Shown here: positions 1-13,829 of the stretch, one piece after another
How positions within the stretch are numbered: position 1 is the first letter of the stretch
How the letters are laid out: each line of letters starts with the position of its first letter
NCBI GenBank assembly: GCA_002943765.1
Contig: PQWQ01000028.1
Coordinates: 372,001-436,000, forward strand
Direction: 5' to 3'
Origin: Psoroptes ovis
Lineage: Eukaryota; Arthropoda; Arachnida; Sarcoptiformes; Psoroptidae
DNA length: 64,000 nucleotides
Program-made: the position numbers and the translations under genes
The notes under the pieces: model-generated
Seen by the model: only the letters and a program-made list of their open reading frames with translations
Database searches by the model: none
Told to the model about the DNA's origin: nothing

Positions 1-3000
1 TTATATTTCGGATTAAATATGCTTTGTTTGAATATGCTTCTTGATTTTTTCCTTTATTGAATCAATTTCATGTAGGAAAATCTGTATCATCATTGCTTAT
101 GTAATATTTTAACCAGTGATAATCCATTGAATATCCATGATTTCGGTGAAATGATTTCGATTGTTTCTGGGCTTTTGGTTTTTCAAAACAATTTGAAATA
201 TCTGCATACATCGTTTGTTTTAATAATAATAATATATTTATTTAATGGTGCACTGCTAGGGCATTTGCACCTTTGGAATAAAAGAGAAATGTTTAAAATT
301 TACAAAATGAAATTAAATACATCGTTTGTTCGTTTATTCATTTTTTTTGGGATGGGAACTCATGCGAAATACATATATGTGAGAATACAACTTCCATTGA
401 TATTTTTGAATTATTTCATTGTTGATGTGAATTTGTTTCTCATACATACATTCACAATATCATGGAAATAGATTGTAATTTGTAATTGTAACATGAAAAA
501 AATGAATGATATAACATTGATATAACATCGAATAATGCCTATTTGTCCAAAGAGTAAAATGAATGAATGGATTTTGATGTACAAAAACTGATTTGTGAAA
601 TTGAATGATCCAATTGAATGTAATCGTTTTTCTTCCTTTCTTTGTTTGTTCACTCTTTGAATATAAGTTTTGAATGGTCAAATATAAGAAGTTGAAATGT
701 GAATTAATAATAATAAAAAAAATATGAAATTGCCACTGTGTTTGTAGCTGTATTTGTAATATTTATGTTGTTTTTTCATTTTCTCAAAGAAAAAACCATC
801 AATTATATCAATGTGAATGAATGAAATGAAATTGAATGACCCAAAAAAACAAAATTACGAAGACAATTTATAATATTATTCAATCCAATTTCGATCATAA
901 ATATTGTAATCGGTCAAAAAAAAATAATAAGACAAATGATAATAACTAGAAATGATACGATTCCAAATTGTGTGTTGTCAAATGAAATTGTTTTTTTGAT
1001 TATTTTCATTTATTTTTTATTTTACAAATAATTACATCGAGTCGATTCATATTTGTCCATGTTTTTTCACAGTAGCATACATTGTAGAGACAAATATGGA
1101 TAATGTTCGTTTGTTTGTTTCAATCGAAGTAAAATACTTTGTAACATTTGATGATGATGATGATGATCGATGATAAATGATCATGGATATCATTGATTTA
1201 TTGAATTTATTCGAAAATACAAAAAAATACAAATGTTTTGTCGTATTTTGTCAATCGAAATATCACTTGAAATACTTTGTGACAAAGTTTCCATTCATAA
1301 ACCACGCATTATTCATTCATTTATTCATTTTCCATTTTCAAAAATGATTGATATTCATAATCATTATGATATCACAATGTATACGCCGATCATAATGATT
1401 GTATCATACCATACACATGATCAAGATGTTTTTTTCTGTGTTCAGTTTTTATGGTCTTTATTGGTCTTTGATTGTTGATTATATTGAATATACGTGGACC
1501 ATTATCATCAGTGTGTGTGTGTGAGTGTATTGCTTGCCTGCATGTTCACCCCTACAAACCGATTAATCAATGTTATGATTTCATTATTTTTTCGCCGGTA
1601 CATTCATTGATCACTTCATTATCTTATTTTACTTGACTTGAAATCACAAATACAACTGAGCAATCAGAATTTGAATACAAATACATTGAAAAATTTGAAT
1701 GAATGATTCAATGTATGATACTACCGTTTGTTTATACTTTAAATATGTAGATTTCAATGTTTGTATGTGATTACAATAAACAAACAATCACAATAATAAT
1801 AATAATAATGATCAAAACTATTGAAATCCATAGATTTTGATTTTGTTTTCCTCTCTCTGTGTCTCTCTAACTTGGAATAATAATAACAACAACTGAAAAA
1901 AGCAGGGCTTTAAGCTCATAATTTACTTTTTTCGTTTTGTTTTGTTTTGTTTTGTTTCCTCTGTCGAATATTTACATTTATTTGTCTCCAAACAATTGAA
2001 AGTTGAAATCAATTGAAATCATGAATAAAATGAACGGAGAAAAAATTCGGGTGACAAAATGGAAACATGTGTTTTTCTGTGTTTGATATCATTATTATCA
2101 ATTGTTATTGTTGTTGGATCGTTATTGTTGTCATATATATAATATCGTTACTGGTGATAATAAATACATGTTTCAATTATACATGTTTTTCAATATACCA
2201 ATTCAATTCAATTATTAAGCGTATGATATTCAGAATCATTTTTCATTGTTGATTATTATTATTATTATTATTTGTAATTCAAATTGAAATATTTGGAAAA
2301 ATATTGGTTACAAAAAGCCGATTTTTATTTCATTTTCGTTGTTTTGAATTGTATATTTGAAAAAAGAATATGGTTTATAATCGCTGCTGCTGCTGCTGCA
2401 GCCATTACTTGTATACTAAGATCAATGTTTTTTGTATGTGTTTTGAATTCGTACGACCAGTACAAATATAATACATAACAATTATTATCACCATTGTCAC
2501 CAAAGAAAGAAAAAAGATGAATGAATGAATGAATGTGTTTTACACAATAAATAACAATGATCATAATGATCATGGAACCACTTGAAATATGTTTTTGAAA
2601 ACCATTGTAATAGTATGTATGTATTACAATAGTGGCCCACAAATCACGGTAGGAGTGATTTTCGATTGTGTTTCGTCGTTCTAATTGTTGTTTTTACGGG
2701 TAATACAAATGTTTATATTCAAAGGTAAAATTCATGTTCCATAATATATCATATACTTGAACGGAGATTACACGTGATCAATTGTTTGTTTATTTTCGAC
2801 GATTGAAAATCCAATTAAATTGAATTGAATTGAAAAATCTTTGAATTTTTCATTCCATTTGTGTTCATTCGAACAACACATCGGTTATGTGGAAGGAACA
2901 ATATTGATTTGAATATTTAGATTTATGTATGTTTCGCGTAGAAATACATTGATCAATTGTTAAGAATGGAACCCATAAAATGAACAATAATGTGAGGTAG

Positions 3001-3500
3001 AAGAGAGACCCCTAAAGGCAAAAGTCGAGTTAATAAAATATTTTTTGTTTGTATGTCAATGACAATCGAAATTTTTTGTCAATTGTTCAATTTTATTGTT
3101 TTCGGCGAACAGATTGTTTTCGATTCGTTTTCAATTGATATATCTTTATTTGTTGTTTGTTTTGGGTTTTGTTTTGTTTCCAATATTTTTACCTTAAAAA
3201 TATTCATCCATCTTTCACATTAATCACCGATTGTTTTGCATTGTTATTTCAATTAAGCTGATCAATTGTTGTTATTGCATTTGTTTGCTCGATTTTCGTA
3301 AGAAAAATGTTGAATGTTTGGTGCCGAAATGATCCGGATGCCCTTAAATGAATCGATCGATTGATTTTAGATTATTATTTGGCTGATTCGAATTTAGAAA
3401 TTGCAAGTTTTCAAATTTTTCTAAGAAATATTTATGGCTCATTGATCGTCATCTGCTGGCGGAAAATCGAGGCTAAATTCAAAATCCAATCTGGTTTTTT
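1..3500. other. gene-poor spacer
   Basis: No supportable gene is seen. The stretch is AT-rich with short runs of AAT, GAT and GAAT repeats, a CT-rich run near 1851-1868 and a (GCT)6 run near 2383-2400. The open frames are short, begin at non-ATG codons or follow low-complexity sequence. Confidence 0.6.
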
Positions 3501-3507
3501 CAATTTT

Positions 3508-3695
3508 GACATTTAATGATGATTTTCATTTGATATTTTTCAATATTTTTACATTTTCTGATGCATTTCGGTCTGGATTTTGATATTTTCCAATATTTTG
3601 ATATTTTCTCATGAACTCCTGGCTGGATTATGATAACTTTTCTATATTTTGACATTTTCTGATGCATTTCGGGCTGGATTTTGATATTTTGTCAA
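3508..3695. repeat. imperfect ~50-bp tandem repeat upstream of the cystatin gene
   Basis: Three clear units start near 3551, 3601 and 3652. Each has the order (a)(c/t)attttct-(g/c)atg-ctggat-tttgata-tttt, and a weaker degenerate unit lies at about 3508-3550. Units 1 and 3 share the string ctgatgcatttcgg followed by ctggattttgatatttt. Unit 2 is more diverged. The array ends about 40 bp before the TATA box of the cystatin-like gene, so it lies in its proximal promoter. Confidence 0.75.
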
Positions 3696-3735
3696 TCAAA
3701 TGCCAAATGATGTTTTCATCGACATTGAAAATGCT

Positions 3736-3743
3736 TATAAAAA
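3736..3743 (+). promoter_or_regulatory. TATA box of the cystatin-like gene
   Basis: TATAAAAA lies 127 nt before the ATG at 3863. A start of transcription about 25-32 nt downstream would fall near 3763-3772, in ttttcatcat, which gives a 5' leader of roughly 95 nt. Position and sequence are typical of an arthropod TATA promoter; the start site itself is inferred. Confidence 0.6.
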
Positions 3744-3862
3744 AGCGTTGGAAATTTGATTTGCTTTTCATCATAAAATTTGAATTGTGAATACTTCGAT
3801 TTGAATATTGTTTTTTATTTGTTTGGTTAAATACAACGTAATTTTTTTAATTTAAATTGAAA

Positions 3863-4267
3863 ATGATTCGAAAATTATTGTTCATTTCACTGCTCTCTAC
3901 ATTGATCATGGTAATGGTAGCAATTGATGATAATTCTCATATAAAAGTTGGTGGATGGAATACAATCGAAAAAGATGATCCAACTCTATTGGAAGCTATC
4001 AATTCAACTGAAATCGAAATGAATAATCGATTAGCTGAGCAGCGCTATGTTCATCGTGTTGTGACCATATTCAAAGCAAAAGCTAAAATCGTTTCCGGTA
4101 TACTTTTCAAATTCAAATTTAGTTTTCAACAAACAAACTGTACTAAAGATCAACTTTATGCATTGAAAGATTGTTTTCCAAAATTGTACAATCCTGCATT
4201 GCTTTGTGAAGCAAAAATTTGGCAAAAAGTTGAGACAACAAGATTAATATCACTTGATTGTGATTGA
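3863..4267 (+). CDS. secreted cystatin-like cysteine protease inhibitor
   Basis: Intronless gene of 134 codons; the ATG at 3863 is chosen because the open frame upstream has only a TTG. Residues 1 to about 20 (MIRKLLFISLLSTLIMVMVA) form a clear signal peptide. The mature part follows the type-2 cystatin plan: an N-terminal GGW near residue 32, a long helix region (DPTLLEAINSTEIEMNNRL), a first hairpin loop reading KIVSG where inhibitors usually have QxVxG, then four cysteines in the TNC...DCF...LLC...LDC spacing expected for the two disulfides. The usual PW of the second hairpin is not visible; IWQKV sits at that place. Family members block papain-like cysteine proteases in secretions or the gut. 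The altered first loop may weaken or change the target, which is inference. TATA box and poly(A) signal flank it closely. Confidence 0.85.
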   Translation: MIRKLLFISLLSTLIMVMVAIDDNSHIKVGGWNTIEKDDPTLLEAINSTEIEMNNRLAEQRYVHRVVTIFKAKAKIVSGILFKFKFSFQQTNCTKDQLYALKDCFPKLYNPALLCEAKIWQKVETTRLISLDCD

Positions 4268-4337
4268 ATTTTGATTTAAACAAATAATCGATCAAATATG
4301 TCCAATTGTTTTCATTTTATTCAAATGATCAAACGAC

Positions 4338-4343
4338 AATAAA
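4338..4343 (+). terminator. poly(A) signal AATAAA of the cystatin-like gene
   Basis: A canonical AATAAA begins 70 nt after the TGA stop and is followed by T/A-rich sequence. With the TATA box at 3736 it defines a compact transcript of about 0.6 kb. Confidence 0.6.
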
Positions 4344-4349
4344 ATTGAA

Positions 4350-7300
4350 TTTGATTTTAAAAAAATAAAATTTTTTTGAATAAATTGAATTTCCAACAAG
4401 AGATGGCATACAATCGGTCGATGATGATTTCCAAAAATCAAAATTTAAAATTTAAATGTTTGATTCAAATATCAAAACGACAGATGGCTGCATTGAATTT
4501 ACTGAATTGAATCATGATCTATTCAATTTTGAAAAATTGACATTTCATTGAATTGGGGTTCAATTAATCTTTTAAGCATCATTACTTTTGATAATCAATC
4601 CATATCCATTAGAAATTCTCATGATATTTAAATTTGATCTCTCTTTTATCCACAATGTATTCCATTGAATGACTGTTTAATTTTGGTGTGAGAAAAAAAG
4701 TCTATAATTTAAATACAATTTAATCGACAAATCATTTTGTAAGATGTTCTCGATTGACTTGAAAAACCTTCAATTATGTAATTTTTAAATGTCTGATTCC
4801 TTGATATGATAAGCAAATGTTGTCAATGGTGTCTCCAGTTGTTCTGCTTATTTGTTAAAACGATTTATTTGTTCTGGGATACTTTCGATTGAGGTTTTTT
4901 CACTCTGTATTTCCGTTTGTAAATTATTATCGTTGATACATGTTTATGTCAAGACAAAATTTTTGTCAAATTGTGTATGTGTTTTGGTCGATCATTGAAT
5001 GGCGCCAAATAAAACAAATCAGCCAACCGAAATAGTACTTTTTTTTTTGGCAGTATTCATTATAAATGATAATGTTTGTGGCTGGCTGTGTTCGTGTGTG
5101 TGACCAGTGAAAATTTTTTTCCTGTCCACCGAACAAATTGATCATAATAATAATTATTATTCCAAGTATTCATTTGAATTTACTAAATTTGAACTAACTA
5201 TTATCTGTTGGAGTGAACAAACTAAACAAAATAGAAAAAAGTAGAACAACAAATTAGACAATTGAATGATTAATGATTTTTTATTTTTATTTTTGTTGAA
5301 TGACTACTAAACATTTTACCTTCAATTAATTCATGTGAAATTTTGAGATCGGCCATATGAACAGTTACCATAAATTATGTAATCATTGAAGGATAATTGT
5401 CATTAAACATGATGATGACAAAAACCATACATACATTCATTAAAGATATGAACAAACACGATTATTTCATGTATTTTTGAATGGTATTTTGTATGGTTTT
5501 TGTACTACTGATGTTTATATAAATGATTATTCATTGAGTGATTCCGGAATCGATTCTTACATTGAAATCGAAATGAATGAATTCATCAATGAAATCGAAA
5601 AAAAATATCCGGAATATTTTTAGTATTTTCAATGGTTTTGTTTGTCTTTTACTAGTTTGTTTGTTTATGGGCCTTAACTATACTCTTAACCTTTATTCAT
5701 TTTTCTTCATTGATTAATCAAGACATTTTTCGTTTGTTTTGTTTGTACATAGTTGACCTTTGCACATATTTTCAATGATTATTTATTTTATTATTCATTT
5801 TCACTATGAACATCTTTGACCTCATCATAAATTCGTGGTCAGATATTCTATCATTATTTTGCAATTGATTTTTTCTTTTTTCTTTCTTTTGAAAATTCTT
5901 CATTTAAAATCAAATCAAATAAAATCACATCAATCGTAATAGATCAAATTAGACCTTAATACAATACAATGATGATGATGAGGTTTACCTCTGGGGGTAT
6001 AACCTTAATAGTGTACCCTTAATAGGTCAATCATGTTTGTTTATTTCGTTTGTTTGTAAAAAATGAAAATAAATCGACACATTAGAATCTAATTCAAAAA
6101 TCGATTCATCATTTTTTTATTTTCATTTTTCATTTCATAACTTTATTATAAACAAATTATTATCATTCTTTTACAATTCAATAATCATAAGAAACAATTC
6201 ATTCTACAAAGAATTCAACTAAGAATGTTGAGATATTATCATTGTATTTCTATTATTTGTAAAAATATCGAGTTCAAAATGAGTTGTTTGAAATTTCAAA
6301 TGTTTCAAGGTTCCCTTGAAAATACCAATCAACAAAAAGACCAAAATGATAAGTCATCTTACACGCTGTTGCATGTTTTTCAAAAATGTTTTTTTCATTC
6401 AAATCTATTAAATGTCATGTGTTTTGATTTTTTTTTTTTTTTTTTGACAAAACAAAACAACTTATGAAACAAAAACATAAATAATGTCACATATTTTTTC
6501 GTGTTTGACATTTTTGTCAATTAACAAAACGATAACGGAATTTTGAAATTTGCTGTCAAATTTGATATGAAATTGAATGTCAATTTTTTGTTCGCTTTTG
6601 CTTTTGCTTTTGTTTTCACCAATAACTCTCTCGATTTGTGTCAATTTTGTCACCTAAATGGTGAATAATGTTATCATGTTTTTCGCTGTTGACTAGCCAC
6701 TGTTATTGTTCACAATTATTGATTTTAATAAATGAATGTAATTTCGTTCATTTTGTTATTATTGTTATTAACACAATAATAAATTATCTTCATTATTATT
6801 CAATGTACGAATTCATTTTTGTTTGAATAATATGAACGAACTAGTTGACTAATAATAATAATGAAAATAATAAAAACTTCAATGGTGGTAATCATTGTTT
6901 TGTCATCTTTAAAAAAATTTTGACACAAATTTTGACAAGTTATTTTTATGGTTATTTGTTCCAGACAAACAAACAAAACCTTAAAGGTGACAACTTTTTA
7001 ATAATAATAATAATTTGTGTGAAAATTGAATAAATATTTAGTTACAAATCAATTGATTGATTAATAACTAAAGGTGAACAAAATCATAATAATAATAAGA
7101 ATAATAATTCACCAATAATTTGCAAGCTTCATATTTCATTTGCATAAAATTATAAATAATTGAATAGTTGATTCAATTTATGTTCATTATTATTATGAAT
7201 AATTTGTTGGCCAGATTTATTTTATTTTTTATTCAAATTTTAATATTATAAATTATCTTTTGTTGAATAAATAATTTCATAAATAAATAAATAAACAAAT

Positions 7301-8540
7301 GAATGAATGAATGAATAACTCGTGTAACACGAGTAGCTCAAATCAAATGAATGAAATCAAATGAATGAATGAATGTGAATTGAATTGAATATTCAAGCCC
7401 ACCAACCAATCCTAATTGTCATTTGTTGTTGTTGTTGTATTGTATGGTATTGTTTGGTTTGTTTTGTTCCAAAATCCAAAAATTTTTTATTTGACAATTT
7501 GTCAACATAACCTTTAAATTTTATTATTCATTGTTAAATCATTGATTCATTGATTATAATCAATCAATCAATGAGCAAATGAATCAATGAATGAATGAAT
7601 GAATGAATAAATAAATAAATGAATGAATATATTTGAATTTTCAGTCAAAAATTTTCAAAATTTTGTTTTCAATGATGAAAACAATGCACATTTGAACATA
7701 CACATACATAGATAACATTTGATTTGAATCAATTTTTTTTTTGCTCGAAAATTTCCAATACAAATTCAATTGAATATGAATATGGTATTTGTATATGAAA
7801 GTTCAATCCAACACACACCCATTAACCGTATTTCAATGATGATGATGATGATAGTTGATTATAACAATGATAATGATAATAAAAATGAATCAATGGACAA
7901 GACAAATTATACAATATGACATTGTCATTATGCTGCTGTATTCTATGGTTTAAGCTTTACTTGATTTACTGGTGTTTTTATTTACATTAATTTCCATTGA
8001 AAACAATGATGATGATAATCATGATAAATATGAATATTTGATATTTGACTCTATACTTGATTCGGAGTTTGAATTGAATTGAAGTATTTTTGGGTGAGCA
8101 GTCAGCAATAATATTATTTTATTCATTTTTTCCAAATATCTTTTGTGAATCATAATTTCATTGAATTCAAACAACAGCAGCTCCAGCAACGTCGAAAAAC
8201 TGTTTGTTTTTCGAAAAAAAAAAAATAAATTTTCCCATTTCATATTCATATTTTGTTGTTGTTGTTATTATCATTGTTGTTGTTCACACACGTAAATACA
8301 TAGAAGTAAATACGAGAAATTTTTTCCATTTCAAAATTCGATAAATGTAAATGGGATAAATAGAATAGAATAGAATAGTGTATCTGAACAACAACAACAA
8401 CAGCAACAATCAAATGTCAATCAAAATCTGTCAATCAATCGAATTGAAATCGAATTTTTTTTTTGTGAATTGTAAAATGAAAAGAAATGAGAAATAACAA
8501 TAAGAATCAATAAAATAATGAAATTTTCATTTTTCTGTCT
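4350..8540. other. gene-free spacer
   Basis: Nothing supportable as a gene. AT-rich DNA with GAAT/AAAT runs (for example 7295-7320 and 7580-7627), TTG runs, and a T-run in 6428-6446. The GGTTTACCTCTGGGGGTATAACC block near 5982-6004 is less simple than its surroundings, with a repeated ccttaatag, but has no reading. Confidence 0.6.
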
Positions 8541-8542
8541 CT

Positions 8543-8694
<152 letters not shown>

Positions 8695-8699
8695 ATTTT

Positions 8700-11600
8700 C
8701 AATATAATGTACCAAACCTTGTAGAAAGCTTGATTCATGAAAAACAATTTGTGATAAAACACATAGACATACACAGACACATCATACGTTTTGTGACTAG
8801 GTTTGATTTATCATTTTTTTGGTATTTTGTATTTGGTTCTTCGTTCATTCATTCATTCAAAACATTTACCATGATAACAACTCTGACATGTTTTGAGCAA
8901 AGTTCATATATTGATAATTGAATGGATAAAATGATGAATATGATGATGATGATGAATTAGAGACCCGAAAATTTTAGGCCAAATGGACCATCATTATTAT
9001 CATCAAAAGTACACGATTGTCATTGTCCTAATGTCTATTAGATTCATTATTATTATTATAATGCTTTCATTAAATTTCATTAATTTCAATCTATTTTCGG
9101 TATATATCGAATTACTTATGAATTATATTTTCATTATATTTGATTATTGATTTATGAGAATTCAATATTTTCATTTGAAATTTTCATTTTACTTTTCATT
9201 ATCGTCCATTTGTTAATATATTTTATGAAGCTATCATTTAATAAAATTGATGATCAATACCTTGGTACAATCATCAATATATTTAAGAGCTAATCATTCA
9301 ATAATCTTAACTTATTTACGATCGGATCGCTTTTAAGCATCCATTTTTTTGGTTTCTATCAAAATTGTCTTTGTCAAATGCTTTAAATACCCATATAAAT
9401 GGTTGTTGACACTTGGATAAATTAATGGCCAAGAAGAATATGGAAGAACAACAGGAACATGTAAACACATTTTACATGTTCTTTACTCTATGAAATATAT
9501 TTGGACAGAATCAAATATACGCAAATTGAAATTGCGAAATAGAAAATGGAAAATTTTCTTTCGCATTTTGTTGTTAATCAAAATAATAATAATGAACGAA
9601 ATTGGATGTAATTCAATTTAACAACAACACTCAAATAATAATAATAACAACAACAAGAATAGACAGAATTACTTCTAGGGTCCAGCCATCAACAATAACA
9701 ACAGCAGCAACAGCCATAATGCAATGACAAAATCATTTAATATGTGCAAAAACATTTAAAATGCTTAGAAAAAATGAGCGCCGGGAAAACATCGTCGAAT
9801 GAGATGAACACCGATGAAGAAAACTAAAAACTGGTAAAAATGGGCATGTAATGCCATTGAAAATATTGCCTTTTCAATGTTGTTTTCAATGATGGTGATC
9901 AAATCAAATAAATTTATACGAATCGAAAATCATTATTTACAATCATTTATTGTTGGCTAAAATTTTCATACATTCAACCAGCACATACACAATATTTGAT
10001 TATTATTATTATATGAACAATGTTGTTGAACAAACCAAGTCAGCGAGCAAGCAAACAAACTAATAAATTGTTTGAACATTTTCACTCTACGAACATCTGA
10101 AAATTTCAAATCAATTATGAGAATATTTTGTGTCGATATATGTATCGCCATTATTGATTATTGATTATTATTATTCCAACATTTGTCATTGATTTTATGC
10201 CATTATGTTTTTCGATATTACCGAATTATTGATTGATTTTATTATTCCGGGAGTAGACATACATTGATGATGAAGATGAAAATGGTCAAATATTGGAATT
10301 ATTCTTCGTTGAACGATTCATCGACAAAATACATCAAGTTAATTTATTTTTGTCTTTCAGAAATATTAGTTTTCCAAGTACAGATGGATACGAATTTCGA
10401 TAATAATAATAAATGTAAAAGTTTGATCTAATTTCTCGTATTATTATTGTTCCTAATAACTTATTATTATTATGATTTAATTATGTGAAAATGAATAGAA
10501 TAGAATTGAATCGAATACAATTATTTATTATTATTATATTTATGATTTGAAGAATATTAATTATTATTATTGTTATTATCATTTATTGTCCATTATTGGC
10601 CAAGCCATCCATCTATTCATCTATTCATCCATACATCTAATCAATTGTATAATCAATCATTGAACGATGATCAAAAAGATGAATGATTCGTTCTTTTGTA
10701 TTTTTCAAAAAATGAAAATATCATACGAAAACAATAGAAAACAACAATAGGTGGCCAATCATCATCACCGTCATCATTGTTCAGCTATGTCCACCTTTTG
10801 TTTAATCGTTCACATGTGTGTGTTTCTTCTTCTTCATCTTAAAGACATTTCCTATTGTTTCATCGAATGGTGAACAACATAAAGGAATGAAAAATTTCAA
10901 ATGACCCGAAAGTAATCATCATCATTATTATTATATGTTTTTATCGATTGAATAGATTAACAATCACTTCAAATGATCGATGTGTATATTTCTGATCGAC
11001 ATCTTAATTTGTTATTAACACTGATATTATTAAATAAAAGAAGAAATGAAGAAAATCTGTGAATCCAATCTATTATCACATTGTATGTCATATGTATGGT
11101 GAATGAATGAAAATGATTAATGATTATCTGACAAATAACTTCATCGACAACAACCAATGGTGTTTTTGTACATTGAATATATGCCGAATGATGAGCAGCA
11201 TACAAATGGACACATTCATTTCCATACGAATGTTGATTTGAATGTTGTATGAATGGAAATAAAACCTCAAGTTTTAACAATCAAATCTTTCGGATAACAT
11301 ATGAATTATGATTTATTCGACTGTATTTTTATGATGGACATGTTAAATCTAATGTTATGGTCTTAAAAAAATTAAAATAAAATACAAGAAAAAGCGATTA
11401 AATGTCATAAGACTATATGGATTTTCGGGTTTTTCAATGAATGAATGAATCAAAGAAAAATCAAAAATCATAATGGACTATTGTTTTCGCTTTTATCTTT
11501 TGTAACTGGCTTTAATTTCTGGCTTTTTACTTTAATTCCAACCATCATCTCGATTGATAATACCTAATATTTAGATGAAGATATTGAATGATTATTATTT

Positions 11601-13560
11601 TAGGAAGTTTAAATCCGAACGAAGCTACAAAGAAACACCATGTCATTTATTATTTCGTGTTTATGATTTGCCGAAAAATGGAAAAATCTTTTTATTGTTT
11701 TTTCTTTGATTTTCCGAATTTCATATTCGGAAGAAAAACGATTCAATCGATCAAATCGATTTGGTTAAATCTTATATTACCCGACACAAGAAAACAACGA
11801 TTCATTCAATGAAAATTTTTCATTATTTAAAGATGAATATTTGGTTAAACATAGTATTAATGTGTGTGCGACATCCATTGAATTATTGTAAATAATTGCA
11901 AAAAGGCAGTATCCGAAATTAAATTTTGAATCCAACAGAAGAAATGTTTAAATTATCATTCATCATATTATCATTGTTTCATTTCATTCCATTCAATTCA
12001 TTCAATTTCATTTATTCATCACTCGATCAATCGATAAATACTATTATTCTTGTTTTTGTTTTATTACAAAAATCTATTCAGAAAATGGATTTGAAGATGA
12101 TAATTAAATACTATTTTTCCTTTTTCCCAATTGTTTTCGATTGGTTTCCGTCTTTATTATCAAAATCGAAATATATTTGAAACGAATGGAAATGACAAAC
12201 ATTGATAAAAATTTTCCAAGCCACAATAAGTCATTGATCAATCTATATATATTGTATGCAGTGTTATATATCGATCAATAGGCCTCAATTCTTTGTTATT
12301 GTTATTCCAAATGTCATCTTTGTATTGATCATAATGTTAATATTAAAAAAAAATGAAAATAATTGAAAATACGATTGGAAATACACGCGAATATTTCAAT
12401 TTGATTTCCAAGATATATAAAGAAACTATTGGAGAAACAATTGAACATATTATTTGGACAAAACAAAGCGAAATTCATTTTTTTCCGCTTAAAACTTAAT
12501 TAAAGTTTAACGCATATGAAAAATCAGACACAAAATAAAATCATCAATTCATTCAAAGATGATGGTGATGATGATTGATTGGCCTAACAATTGTTTTTGA
12601 AATCATTGAAAAAAAAAACAAAATATCTAACTGTTTTATTATCGTCGTATATCGAATTGTTATTGTTGGTGGTGGTGATGGTGTTGTTGGTGTTTAAAAT
12701 TAAATTATCATTGACGACATGTGAAATGAAAATTAACAACTTTTCATTGTGTTAATATATTAATTCAAATGTAATGATTGTAATTTTCCAATTGAAAATA
12801 ATAATGAAAATCGCAGAATAATAATAATAGTTGACAGATTTAGTCATCAAACATACTCAGCATGGTGGCGTTTCCTCTGTTTTATTGATAATTTGGAAAT
12901 AATTTGATTCGTACGATGGGAAAGACAATAATCAAAATGATGATCGACATTGGTCATTGAAATTTGAAAAAAATTGGTTTCAAATCAAACATGGAAATAT
13001 GAAAATACTGCACAAAGACGTTCCAACCGATTCAATGTTCACCAGGGCCGGGGTATAACGGTGTTGATATACATTTCAATTTAATTCAGGTCATCACCAT
13101 TTTATTTTATTCAATTTTTTTCATTATCAACACTTACAATCAGGCCACCAAAATAATCGGTCAAATCTTTGAAAATATTTTCAAATATTTCTGGAGCAAA
13201 AAAACAACAGTAAAAAGTGAAAATACTTTGAAGACCAAAAAACGAAAATCAAAAGAAAACAATAAAATAAAATAAAGTGAAATAATAATAAAGTTTTGAT
13301 GATACATTCGAAACGACCACCGGAGTTGAGCTGTATTTGTTATTGTTTTGAATGTGTATGTTGGTGTGTGTTTTGATTTTGTATTATCTCCGAATAAATA
13401 AATCTGTTTATGATATGAATCCTTTCAACCATAAATAAGTAACTGAAATAACTGACTGTTATCGATATGAATGAATGAGCAAGATAACTGAATTATTTTT
13501 CAGCTAATTTTTTTATCAAAAAAGAAAAACATTGTTTTCTTATCTGGTTTATTGACCTTA
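8700..13560. other. gene-free spacer
   Basis: Nothing supportable as a gene. GAT/AAT microsatellites recur (8943-8956, 9046-9060, 10504-10560). Confidence 0.55.
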
Positions 13561-13571
13561 TTGGAAATATT

Positions 13572-13820
13572 CTATCTTTTCATTGGATCAAATGATGTAA
13601 AATTGAAATGAATTTTGACCACAAATCGGCCATTATTTTGACCATTTTGACCACTGCTAAGGTCACCATCATCGAAACATTCGTACATCTTAATTATTGT
13701 TTTGTCGACTATTTGCCGAATTAAATGATGATCAAATAAATCGAATAAAGAATGATGAATGGCAAACGGAAAACAACAATCATCACTCTGTATACATAGG
13801 TTGTAAATTCTGTAATTCAT
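13572..13820 (-). CDS. hypothetical small protein, weak candidate
   Basis: An ATG-initiated frame of 82 codons. The middle and end are less K/I/N-biased than random AT-rich frames, for example LIRQIVDKTIIKMYECFDD and SSGQNGQNNGRF. It has no recognised domain, no clear signal peptide (the frame is open for ten more codons upstream with LAFSLYEL), and no neighbours to support it. It may be chance; no family is proposed. Confidence 0.22.
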   Translation of the reverse strand: MNYRIYNLCIQSDDCCFPFAIHHSLFDLFDHHLIRQIVDKTIIKMYECFDDGDLSSGQNGQNNGRFVVKIHFNFTSFDPMKR

Positions 13821-13829
13821 GATCAATTC

